64,000 nucleotides of DNA. Source: Heliocidaris erythrogramma (taxonomy: Eukaryota > Echinodermata > Echinoidea > Camarodonta > Echinometridae). The DNA lies in assembly GCA_025617745.1 (NCBI GenBank), contig CM046859.1, positions 992,001-1,056,000 of the forward strand. The letters are read 5' to 3'. A program made the position numbers and the translations under genes. Shown here one piece after another: positions 11,143 to 20,023 of the stretch; within the stretch, counting starts at the first letter, position 1; each line of letters begins with the position of its first letter. The notes beneath the pieces were generated by a model. That model saw only the letters and a list, made by a program, of their open reading frames with translations. It searched no databases and was not told the origin of the DNA.

Positions 11143-11901
11143 ATGAAGTTAGATGAAGTGTTTACATGGACGCAAAAAAATAAACTTTTACTGAACACTA
11201 GTAAAACAAAGGTAATGGCTATTGGGTCGAGACAACGACTACAGACGTTAAGCAAAAGTAATTTAGATGTCCATATTGAAAATACGCCAATTGAATGTGT
11301 GTCACAATACAAATGCCTCGGAGTCATAATAGACAATAATCTTTTATTTTCGAAACATGTTGAAAGAGTCGCTCTCCAAATGAAACAGAAACTAGGCATC
11401 CTAAGAAGACTAAAAGGCACGTTCAATACCAATTATCTGAGTATGATATACTGGGGTTATATCCTACCCCATGCTATGTACTGCTGCAATGTGTGGACAA
11501 ATAGATCCCAAAATAACTATGAAATCATAAATAAACTACATAAGCGAGCAGCATATATCATATCGGGATGTTCATGGTCAACTTCTTCACATGAGGTCTT
11601 AATTCAACTTAACTGGTCGACACTCGAGGCATTGTATACAAAAGCAATGGGGATTATGGCATTCAAAATTGTTCATCACCTCGCGCCTAATTTACTAGCG
11701 AATAGATTTATTTTACACGACCATGTAGCACAACGCACGACACGCAATTCCCATCAGCTTATGCTTGAACCCTACAGGTGCCATACAGAATTTTTCAAAC
11801 GTTCATTTGTAAACTCTGCAATTGCACTGTGGAATAGTTTACCAACAGAAACCAGATTCTCCCCTGATTTGAATGTTTTCAAAACCAAATTATCACGCTG
11901 A
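11143..11901 (+). pseudogene. LINE ORF2 C-terminal half
   Basis: A 252-codon frame starts just after the RT active site and reads FTWTQKNKLLLNTSKTKVMA, then YKCLGVIIDNNLLFSKHV, then LHKRAAYIISG, ending with SFVNSAIALWNSLPTETR and a stop at 11901. These are the RT thumb and C-terminal conserved blocks of Jockey/CR1-type LINEs. The first ATG overlaps the target-site duplication, so it is not a natural start. The frame is open throughout, suggesting a fairly young insertion, but the endonuclease and RT palm never integrated (5' truncation). Confidence 0.85.
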
Positions 11902-12465
11902 GGCTGGAACGCACGGTTTATTTGAACAATAGATATGCTGCGATATCTATTTCACATTTTTTAATTTAGTCAACAATAAGTCGTTTACATGGTTATATAT
12001 TTCATTAATGCTAAGTAAACTGCTATTTTTCTTTGTTTATGTTTTATAATCTTAATCAATCTTAAACAAGTCATTAAATTATTGATTTATAAATTTGGTA
12101 TTTATTAAACCATGTATATCTATGTATATGTAATATTAAAGTTTTAATTATTAAATTATTAAAATATTGTTTGTATAAATTGTGTAACTGTAAGGGTGGT
12201 GGTTAACATATTTAAACATTTTAGTAGACTTGTATTAACAGCTTTTAAATATTTATTGCATATGCTAAGTTTTTATTATGTTTTCATCGGGTATACTACT
12301 GTGCTATTGTTTTTATTTGTATAATGTACACCAATTTCTATTATGTTTGACATTTGTTAGTTTATTGTACCATGTTTTAAAGGGCCCCGACGAAAACCAG
12401 CTCATGCTGATCGGGCTACCCTTTTTAAAGATGTGAAATAAATAAATAAATAAATAAATAAATAA
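11145..12465 (+). mobile_element. 5'-truncated LINE inserted in the mariner transposase
   Basis: The insert is flanked by AACGAT at 11139-11144 and 12466-12471, a 6-bp target-site duplication that restores the transposase frame when removed. The 3' end is an (AAAT)n tail at 12436-12465. Only the 3' third of ORF2 is present. It inserted after the mariner element, giving a relative age. Confidence 0.9.
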
Positions 12466-13445
12466 AACGATCCATTACCACAGAGTCCTACCCAGACGGA
12501 AACCTTCTCGCGACTGATGTTGACATCGTAGTGGAACGGTGGTGGGTTATGGATTGAAGCATACTGCCGGACGTTGTGGTTATTGACCTTGCCGTTCATG
12601 CAGGACGATTCATCTCCAATGATGAGGTTTTCAACAAACCTTGGGCCACGATCCAGCAACCACTGGGAATATCGGAGTCGTCTGGGCATGTCTGCTTCTA
12701 GTAGTTGGTGCCGAATGCGTATCCTGTAAGGATTATAAGGATACCATTGCACGTCCAGTCGGATGATCCTGTGGTAGGAAGACCTTGACATGCCAAGTCC
12801 GTTTCTTCTCGTCGAGACATGGGGATTTGCAGCTACTTCCTGCTAAACTGCGGCAATGTTGTCCTCTGTTCGGACTGACCTTGGCCTCCCCCCAGATCGG
12901 CCTTTGTTGACGTTCAAACTTGTACCTTCATTCTGGTATTTTCGAACGTTCTTCCAGATCGTTGACTTTGACGGAACATTCCGATCAGGAAACCGACGAC
13001 GGAAAGCTTGGGCAAATTCCTGAAGGCTTCCAGTGCGGTTCCATTCGGTTACTAGGAAAAATCTTTGCTGTGTTGTTAGCTGCATGGTCAGGCTGCATGG
13101 TCAGAAAAGCTTGTGCTTAAAACCGTATTCATTCTCATTGAGAAATTTGGTGAAAGAAACATAAAAAAGAACACCAAAGAATTGCTAATGAGCCCTCCCT
13201 TTGTTAACCAACGTTGCTGCATCCTTTCCAATCTTGACCACTTATTCTGTGCAACTTGATTTTGACATTCAAATTTTAAACTCTCCTTGCTCATCAATGC
13301 ATAAACTTTAAGTGTCACATTAGGTGTCGAAAGAAAGAGGAAGAGCTAAACTTTATGGTGATATATATTATAGGACATGAATTGTTCTATTTTACTGGGG
13401 AAATAACTGACAACTCCGGTTTACTTTTTATTGGGACGCAGTGTA

Positions 13446-14227
13446 TATACAGTCGTCCTGTGTAAAGTGTCAGCAATGTTCGAGAAGGAAGGAAATGTTT
13501 GAGTTTATTAATGATTCCGATATTTCTAGAAATTGTTTGACATGTGCTATCGATATGCGGTTTCCATGATAATTTGTTGTCAATAAGAACTCCTAAAAAT
13601 CTTGTTATAGAAACATTATCAAGAACATGGTTATCAAAATGGATACTGCCTGGCAAACTATTGATTTTATTACTAAATAACATGTAATTTGTTTTCTAGA
13701 GATTAAGTGAAAGTTTGTTTGACTTGATCCAATCGGTCACATATGTCAGTTCAGAATTCACAATTGTAATGAGTTGATTAATATCAGCATGAAAAAAGAA
13801 AATATTTGAGTCATCAGCGAAAAGTATGAATGACAATAAATTAGAAGATTTTATTAATTTATCATTAATGTACGTAATGAAAAGTAGAAGGCCAAGTAGG
13901 CTACCCTGTACAAGTAATTGGAAGAGCAGAAGAATTGCAATTGTTAACCGATACAAATTGAGTCCTATTAGTGAGGTAACTCCTTAACCACTCCAAGGCC
14001 TTCCCTCTAACTCCATAATGACAAAGTTTATGTAGAAGAATATCGTGGTTTGTGGTATCGAAGGCCTTGGAGAAGTCCAGGAAGACACCAACCTTTATCG
14101 ATAGAAGTGGTAACTTTATCAATAAATGACAAAATTGCATGAGAGGTACTATGGTTTTCAGAAAAAGTTTCAGAAAATGTTGTGTTGCTTGAAAAAATGC
14201 GTTGTTCTTGTGTGGACAATTTTTTCT
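13446..14227 (-). pseudogene. CR1-like RT palm and post-palm region, frameshifted
   Basis: Overlapping minus-strand frames (14219-14028, 14140-13901, 13956-13696, 13683-13446) together read SHAILSFIDKVTTSIDKG, VGVFLDFSKAFDTTNHDILLH, then GSLLGLLLFITYINDKL, an FADDSN box and FLGVLIDNKLSWKPHID. At least three shifts separate them. The active-site Asp pair is present but the frame is broken. Downstream the C-terminal domain is missing because the mariner element begins there. Confidence 0.85.
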
Positions 14228-14236
14228 AGAATCTTA

Positions 14237-14950
14237 TTTTTTTTTTTAATCTTTTTTATTGGTGTAATCATATCATACATGTACAGTGTAGCATAAACAT
14301 AGCAAGTATGCACAAAAGACATGTATTTAGCAGTAACATAGTATATGTATATCCAAGTACAAAGTACAAAATAGATTATCATGATTACAGTATAGATAAG
14401 AAATAGATAACAACAACAAAAACCAACAACACCAACAGAAAAAAGGAATATAGGTTATTTAGTCTTATGCTAAATCTTGTGTATTCCATTTTTATAAAAT
14501 TTATGCATTGAATTGTCCTTATAAGCAATACATTTTTCTGTTTGATATGTTTGTTTTAATTTGACAAGAAATAAGTCAAGGCTTGGTAGAACGTTAATAT
14601 ACCTACATAGATATAAAGTTTTCTTTGCAATGATAATGGAATGATTTAATAGCGTATATTTTTTGTTTTGGAATCCAAATAAGATCTCCTCGTCCTTTAA
14701 CTGATTAATATTGTTAAATTTGGTATGCCACAATTTCAGAAATTCGTTCCAGACGTCTGGAGTATATAAGCAATTTATTAACTAATAAGCATCTTATATT
14801 TATTTTATATTGGAATATTCTAGTTCTTGTATCAGGAATAACCTTAAAAGGCAATTCATACATAGAACGGAAATCAACTTCATTTATATCATATTTTGTT
14901 CTCCAATATCTTTCTGAAGTAGGGTTTTGATATTTCTTTCTTTTAAAACC
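14237..14950 (-). mobile_element. 5'-truncated L1/Tx1-like LINE inside the CR1-like LINE
   Basis: The insert is flanked by AGAATCTTA at 14228-14236 and 14951-14959 (9-bp duplication). On the minus strand it ends in a poly-A run (poly-T at 14237-14249). The coding remnant reads RYWRTKYDINEVDFRSMYEL, then RIFQYKINIRCLLVNKLL, then (open frame 14733-14470) NEFLKLWHTKFN, DEEILFGFQ and HSIIIAKKTLYLCRY. This is the typical C-terminal end of L1/Tx1-clade ORF2 (FQYK...LL then ILFG...IIIAK..LY.CR). It is a distinct LINE lineage from its CR1-like host. Confidence 0.8.
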
Positions 14951-14959
14951 AGAATCTTA

Positions 14960-15131
14960 GATAGCGAGGTTAGTAGGGATATTGGACGATAGTTAGAAAC
15001 AAGTTTGACTGTCACCTTTTTTGAAAAGAGGAATAACTTTTGCAATTTTCATTGTATTAGGGACCCGTCCTGTGTTAAGAGAAATATTAAAGATGTGCAC
15101 TAAGGGATCAACGATAGCTATGATAATTTTC
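14960..15131 (-). pseudogene. CR1-like RT amino-terminal fragment
   Basis: The minus strand reads LKKIIIAIVDPLVHIFNISL, NTGRVPNTMKIAKVIPLFKKG, a shift, then NIPTNLAISKIL-like text, equivalent to the stretch ending FSKILEK in the intact copy. It joins the 14227 piece when the Tx1-like insert is removed. Confidence 0.75.
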
Positions 15132-15142
15132 TTTAAAAATTA

Positions 15143-16054
15143 ATGAATAACAATTTACTTATTTCGTGTCAATACGGTTTTCGGAAACACAATTCAACAG
15201 ATGTAGCTCTCATTGAACTTAACGATAAGATTTCGAATGCTTTATCTAAAAAAGAACATGTACTTGGTGTATTTATGGACCTTAGTAAGGCATTTGATAC
15301 TCTTGACCATCGTATTTTACTTGAAAAATGAACTTTTATGGTATCCGAGGAATCCCCTTTTTATGGTTTAAAAATTATTTGTCTGATCGAAAACAATATA
15401 CAACTTATAATGATGTGAACTCTTATTATATTATCAATCAAAATAATGTGGGGTCCACCAAGGTTCAATCCTTGGCCCCTTGTTATTTCTCATATACATA
15501 AATGATATTTGTAATTCATCTTCTTTACTCCAATTCATCCTATTCGCTGATGACACCAATGTATTTCTTTCCCATCATAATCTTGAGTATCTTTTTGAAA
15601 CTATGAATGTAGAATTACCCAAGGTCTCAACGTGGTTCAGAAGTAATAAATTATCATTGAATATAAAAAAGACGAATTATATACACTTCAAAACCCCAAG
15701 GTCAAATATTAATAACCCATCCTTTGATATATTTATTGACAATATAAAGATTGAAAAAAAAGAAAGTACCAAGTTTTTAGGCGTAACTATTGATGAAAAA
15801 TTGAATTGGAATTCTCATATAGCTAATGTTGAACATTGTTTACTATTTATAATTCGATTATACTGCCTTACATTTCATATTGCAACATTGTATGGGGTTG
15901 TCAAAAAACTAAAATTAATTCATTGTTCCTTCTCCAAAAAAAAGCTGTCCGTATTTGTACCAACTCAGATTATCTTTCACATACGGATCCTTTATTCTAT
16001 CAGCTACGCACTCTCCCTATTCATGACATACATTATCTCCAAACTGCTCTTTTT
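15143..16054 (+). pseudogene. CR1-like RT, palm to post-palm, frameshifted
   Basis: Frame 15143-15331 carries SCQYGFRKHNSTDVALIELN and FMDLSKAFDTLDHRILL. After a decayed stretch, frame 15480-15840 carries LLFLIYINDICNSSSL, FADDTNVFLSHHNLEYLFET, FRSNKLSLNIKKTNYIHF and TKFLGVTIDEKLNWNSHI. A shift leads to frame 15836-16054 with NSIILPYISYCNIVWG and LLQKKAVRICTNSDYLSHTD. The protein is cut at 16054 by another element and resumes at 16951. Confidence 0.85.
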
Positions 16055-16942
16055 AGCTCACCTGAGTCCATGGCTCGAGTGAGCTATTGCGATGGAAATT
16101 TGTCCGTCGTCCGTCGTCCGTTAACTTTTTACATTTTCATCTTTTTCTCCAAAACCCGCGATCGGATTTCAACCAAACTTGGTAGGAATCATCCTTAAGG
16201 GTAGGGGACCCAAAGTTGCTAAAATGGTACATGTGGCCCCCAGGGGGGCCCAGGGGGAGGGCCCCCAATTGTAAAAGCTATGTAAATTTCAAACAACTTC
16301 TTCTCCAGAACCAGGCATAGCTCAGACTTGGTATTTTGTATGGAGATACCTCTATAGATGAATGTTGTTCATGAAATTTCTCTGAGTGGCCCTATAGGGG
16401 CCCTGTGGGGGGTAACATACTGGAGGGGGGGGGGGGGGCGCTGCCAGGCAAAATGTACATTCTGATCTTCTCCAAAACACATGATCGGAATTCAACCAAA
16501 CTTGGTAGGAATCATCCTTAGGGGTAGGGGACCCAAAGTTGCTAAAATGGTACATGTGGTCCCCAGGGGGGCCCAGGGGGAGGGCCCCCAAGTGTAAAAG
16601 CTATGTAAATTTCAAACATCTTCTCCAGAACCAGGAATAGCTCAGACTTTGTATTGTGTATGGAGATTTTTTTCCGGATGGCCCTATAGGGGGTCTGTGG
16701 GGGTAACATACTGGAGGGGGGGGGGGTGGGGCAAGTTGTCCGCCATCCATAAACTTTTTACATTTTCAGCTTCTTTTCCAAAACCCATGATTGGAATTTA
16801 ACCGAACTTGGTAGGAAGCTCAGACTTGGTATTGTGTATAGAGATACCTCTATAGATGAAGAATGAAAGTTGTTCATGTGCTAGAAAGAACATGCACCAG
16901 ATGTGAATTGATCCACCTCAGGTGAGCGTCGTGCCCCCTGGG
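16055..16942. mobile_element. 'AGCTCACCTGAG' marine-type repeat element
   Basis: It interrupts the LINE between TALF and MYRYHSRELPTN and is flanked by GCTCTTTTT (16046-16054) and GCTCTTGTT (16943-16951), a 9-bp duplication with one mismatch. It starts AGCTCACCTGAG and ends with CAGGTGAGCG, nearly inverted ends. A unit of about 310 bp (CAACCAAACTTGGTAGGAATCATC, then AGTTGCTAAAATGGTACATG) occurs at ~16165 and again at ~16490, with a partial third at ~16800. Similar sequences are widespread in marine invertebrate genomes (recalled, not searched). No coding capacity. Confidence 0.75.
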
Positions 16943-16950
16943 GCTCTTGT

Positions 16951-17212
16951 TATGTATCGATACCATTCCCGCGAACTTCCCACCAACTTGTTAAGCATGT
17001 TCCGTATCAATTCAGATATACACAATTATCCTACCCGAATTTCTTCAAATGTGCATTTAGAAAATCAAAAAACAGCCCTTGCCCAACGATCTATTCGACA
17101 CGCTGGTCCAGACCTTTGGAATTCTCTTTCTCTTAATATTCGAACGTGTCCAACAAAAAATACTTTTAAGAGACAATTAAAGAATACACTTCTCTGCAAA
17201 AATGAAACGTAA
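16951..17212 (+). pseudogene. CR1-like ORF2 C-terminus, continuation
   Basis: Resumes exactly after the inserted element with YRYHSRELPTNLLSMF, then NYPTRISSNVHLENQKTALA and RHAGPDLWNSLSLNIRTCP, ending in a stop at 17210-17212. This is the conserved LINE C-terminus. The ATG at 16922 belongs to the inserted element and is not a real start. Confidence 0.85.
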
Positions 17213-17529
17213 GGTCAAAAATTGCGATGATCCAACCTCTACCCCCCGTATTATATTTTTGTTATTTGTTATCCATTATGAGATAAATCACATAGGCTTG
17301 GTAACTAGTCTTCTTATTTGATAATGTATAGTACTTTCTTTATATGTATCCCCTCTCTATATCAATTTATAACCATGAATGAACATCATTACGTCTAAAT
17401 GCTACCAATTATCATGTGTGTTCTTTTTTGTTGTTGTTTTTTGGACGTCCCTGTCAAGCTCATGACGATCCATTCATATATGTATATATTTCTTGATTAC
17501 ACCATGTATGAAGATTATGATTATAATGA

Positions 17530-17534
<5 letters not shown>

Positions 17535-17588
<54 letters not shown>
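17535..17588. repeat. TG/TA microsatellite, target of the MITE
   Basis: (TG)n then (TA)n to about 17582. The TA run continues on the other side of the MITE at about 17738-17768, consistent with insertion into TA repeats. Confidence 0.85.
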
Positions 17589-17733
17589 GACTAATGGGTA
17601 CATTAGGACAGTTTTTGTTCTTTTCCTTTGTTCAACTGTCGACCTAATGTACCAACTGTCTACCTAATGTAGGGGTCGCTATTATGACGGAATAAACTGC
17701 ATTGTTAGGTGTCGACTTAATGTACCCGTTAGT

Positions 17734-17734
<1 letters not shown>
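17589..17734 (+). mobile_element. 146-bp TA-flanked MITE
   Basis: Ends GACTAATGGGTACATTA and TAATGTACCCGTTAGTC form inverted repeats with one mismatch. Internal GACCTAATGT / CTACCTAATGTAGGGG resembles the ends. Long TA runs flank both sides. A diverged inverted copy is at 9663-9791. Tc1/mariner-type non-autonomous origin is inferred from the TA setting. Confidence 0.8.
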
Positions 17735-17774
<40 letters not shown>

Positions 17775-17789
17775 AATAAAATCAAATCA

Positions 17790-18310
17790 AAAGGAAATTA
17801 GGCGTGTCAAACCCAGGACTTTTCTTATTCTACAGATTGCTAACAATATCGATGATTTCACTCGTATTAGTAGGATTGAAAAACATGGAATTAGGGTTAG
17901 GGTTGTCAAGGAAATCATTGAAAAATTTATTAGCTTGCAGCACTTCTTTCGCCAGATTGTTACCAACTTGTGAAAAATATGAATTAAACTTGCCTGCGAT
18001 AATATTGTCATCGGTTGAGGTATTGCTTGTTTTTATTTTTGTGATTGAAGAACTCTTTTTCTTTTTATTCAATGCCCCATTAATAATTTTCCATGTGTTC
18101 TTCGTATCAATTTTGTACATATTAGGTTGAGAAGTGTAGTATTACTTTTTTTGCAAAACGCAAGAAAGAGGTGAGGGTGGTTTTATAAGTGGTGTATTTA
18201 GAACGAGAGACATCACTTGGTTTGGAGATATATCTATAATAAAGATTGTTCTTTCTGTTGATAGATCTCAAAAGCGATTTTGTAATCCAAGAAGATGAGG
18301 GAAAAAAGAA
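17790..18310 (-). pseudogene. CR1-like ORF2 linker between endonuclease and RT
   Basis: The minus strand reads SSSWITKSLLRSINRKNNLY, then SDVSRSKYTTYKTTLTSFLR, then the open frame 18120-17830 with NTWKIINGALNKKKKSSSI, FNSYFSQVGNNLAKEV, FLDNPNPNSMFFNPTNTSEI and a stop. Beyond the stop the same frame reads NKKSPGFD, matching NKRSCGHD of the intact copy. The RT domain itself lies beyond the nested LINE at 15131 and below. Confidence 0.85.
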
Positions 18311-18683
18311 ATGTGTCTTGCACGGTACTCAAATCAATTACAGATTTGGATACAAGTGAGCAGAACCAACACATGTGGTGTATCTTTTTGGAAAGGAAAA
18401 AAATAGTGCCAATGTTTGCTCAGAAGTGAAAAAACCCACATATTATAAATCAGTCAAATAATGCAACCGTTAGAAGACAAAGTGAATAATAATACTGCGT
18501 TCGATTCCTATTTAGATACGGAATGATAAAAGTGTATACCGATCTTTTACACTTTATTCATTATATGTGTATAGAAAGCTAATCCATATTTTTAATATTG
18601 TCATAGAGTGGAAAAAAGAGAAATATTCTGTTCCACAAGCATGTATGAACCTGCAAGAAAATTGTTGCACAAACTGTGTATTA
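18310..18683. other. Spacer between two LINEs, nothing recognised
   Basis: AT-rich, no terminal repeats or open frames with features. Confidence 0.4.
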
Positions 18684-19333
18684 TATTTAGATTTAGATTT
18701 AGATTTATTGTTTGTTTATTTCAATTCTTTTCAGCAATCAACATACAAATCAATAATAATGTAAATACAAATCAACAAGTAATCATCATAAACATAGTGT
18801 ATGGGTAACATGAATAATAACAATATTACTCATTAGAATCAATTTAGATAATAATATGATTTAAATACATGTACATAGTTATTCAAGTGTGTGATTTAAA
18901 GTAAGAAAAGAAATGAAAAAAGAGACCAGCAAAAGAAGCAGAGCTTGTACAAAACGCTGGCCCCTGGAATAATTAGACTGTAAAATATTTGAACAAAAAT
19001 AAATACGGGAAGACGTTATTTTTTAAGCACATACAAAATTTTAATAAAAAAAAAAAAAATGGTATTAAAGAGTATTACTGTTTCCAGCTGTAGGCAATTG
19101 TAAGCAATTATACATGAAGGATCCACAAGGTAGTAAAATAAAGGCCAAAAACCCAACACAAAAAAACAAAACAAAACAAAAACAAACAATAACAAAGGAC
19201 ATAGTGACAGGAGCGGATGGGGGGGGGGGGGTTGTAGGAAAAGTTAAAGGTCGAGTTGTGTAAGTTTATTTTTTAATAAACACTATTATACTTGTCGTTT
19301 GAATAATACCAAAAGATTATTGAGGGGTTGGTT

Positions 19334-20023
19334 TTAGTGTGTATAAAAAGCAATAAAAGATTTTTTTAGTTTTAGTTTAAATGTGCCTAAGCTTAGGCTC
19401 TCTCTCATGTTCAGTGGAAGGGAGTTCCAAAATTTGGGAGCAGTAAATATAAAAGTATTCTGTGCGAGTGCTGTACGAGTTCTAGGGAGGTGATAAAGAT
19501 TAATTTGTCTAGTGGGATAGTGATGAATTTCATTATTTGCTTGAAATATATTATTAAAAACTTTGGGTAGTTCTCCTTTGTGAAACTGATACATAAGTAT
19601 GGCAAGATTTAATCGATAAATGTCGTAAATTTTTAGAATATTATTAGTATAAAAAAGACCATCAGAGTGGTGTCTGTAATGTACATGACTTATGATCCGC
19701 ATAGCTTTTTTTTGTAGTAATAGAATTCTATCTAATAGGCATGCCGTGCTGTTTCCCCATGCAAGAATTCCGTAATTTAAGTAAGGAAGAACTAACGTGG
19801 AGTATAAAGATTTAAGAATATTGGGGGGAAATGTCCATTTTAGTTTGTTGATTATGCCAATATTTCTTGAAATAACCTTACATATGTTATCAATGTGATG
19901 TTTCCATGAAAGTTTGTCATCAATTAGTAATCCTAAAAATGTTGTTGTAGTAACCTGGTGTATTTGAATGTTATCTATTAAGATTGGGTAAGGTAGATGG
20001 TTAAATGTATTACTAAATAGCAT
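19334..20023 (-). CDS. LINE ORF2 C-terminal part, shifted by one base
   Basis: 229 codons, overlapping the main ORF2 frame by 11 bases. It begins at MLFSNTFNHLPYPI, which directly follows the LEKTNY expected after SLNLEK in relatives. It continues with FLGLLIDDKLSWKHHID, NIGIINKLKWTFP, LVLPYLNYGILAWGN, LQKKAMRIISHVHYRHHSD and the terminal HYPTRQINLYHLPRTR / TAPKFWNSLPLNM signature, with a natural stop. The 'start' Met is not a real initiator. The shift lies in an A-homopolymer (plus strand T7 near 20032-20038), so it is either a single-base mutation or a sequencing error. Confidence 0.88.
   Translation of the reverse strand: MLFSNTFNHLPYPILIDNIQIHQVTTTTFLGLLIDDKLSWKHHIDNICKVISRNIGIINKLKWTFPPNILKSLYSTLVLPYLNYGILAWGNSTACLLDRILLLQKKAMRIISHVHYRHHSDGLFYTNNILKIYDIYRLNLAILMYQFHKGELPKVFNNIFQANNEIHHYPTRQINLYHLPRTRTALAQNTFIFTAPKFWNSLPLNMRESLSLGTFKLKLKKSFIAFYTH

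Larger units (their letters stand above)
10667..13085 (-). pseudogene. Transposase, IS630-Tc1-mariner superfamily with DUF4817-like N-terminus; broken
   Basis: Reading from 13085 down, the N-terminus (LTTQQRFFLVTEWNRTGS, then RRRFPDRNVPSKSTIW) matches the DUF4817-type helix-turn-helix. A catalytic block IIGDESS lies near 12615. The LINE at 11145-12465 then interrupts a GNGS/LIGPFFFNG junction. The frame resumes at 11140 with VWWVQDGAPPHRR (second Asp) and RSPDLTLCDFFLWG (third Asp), about 36 residues apart, i.e. a DDxD-type active site. Without the LINE the reading frame is about 364 codons, normal for the family. Two in-frame TAG codons (near 12844-12850 and 10976-10980) stand where the surrounding text suggests Gln. 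It would cut and paste its own element; this copy is dead. Confidence 0.85.
9917..13443 (-). mobile_element. Tc1/mariner-superfamily transposon, split by a LINE
   Basis: The left end reads CAGTGCGTCCCAG from 9917. The right end is the complement of CACTGCGTCCCAA, ending at 13443. Both ends are flanked by TA (9915-9916 and 13444-13445), the target duplication of this superfamily. The only transposase frames are on the minus strand between the ends. A second, truncated left end of the same family lies at 59036-59300. A plus-strand LINE sits inside at 11145-12465. Subtracting it leaves an element of about 2.2 kb, a plausible size. The right end abuts a broken CR1-like LINE. Confidence 0.85.
15132..17780 (+). 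mobile_element. CR1-like LINE (plus) nested in the minus-strand LINE
   Basis: Begins abruptly at the broken minus-strand RT (5' truncation) and ends in AT-rich 3' sequence with a TA microsatellite and a GAAATAAATAAAATC tail near 17770-17785. On the far side the host LINE resumes in the expected codon context. It carries two internal insertions, at 16055-16942 and 17589-17734. Confidence 0.75.
13446..18310 (-). mobile_element. CR1-like LINE (minus) broken into three pieces by later insertions
   Basis: Three minus-strand pieces are collinear with the intact copy at 18.7-22.4 kb. 17790-18310 is the endonuclease-RT linker (SWITKSLLRSINRKNNLYYRY, NPNPNSMFF). 14960-15131 is the RT start (KKIIIAIVDPLVHIFN, then GRVPNTMKIAKVIPLFKKG). 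13446-14227 is the RT palm and beyond. The breaks are filled by the Tx1-like LINE (14237-14950) and by a plus-strand LINE (15132-17780). The piece stops at 13446, exactly where the mariner right end abuts it. Confidence 0.85.
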
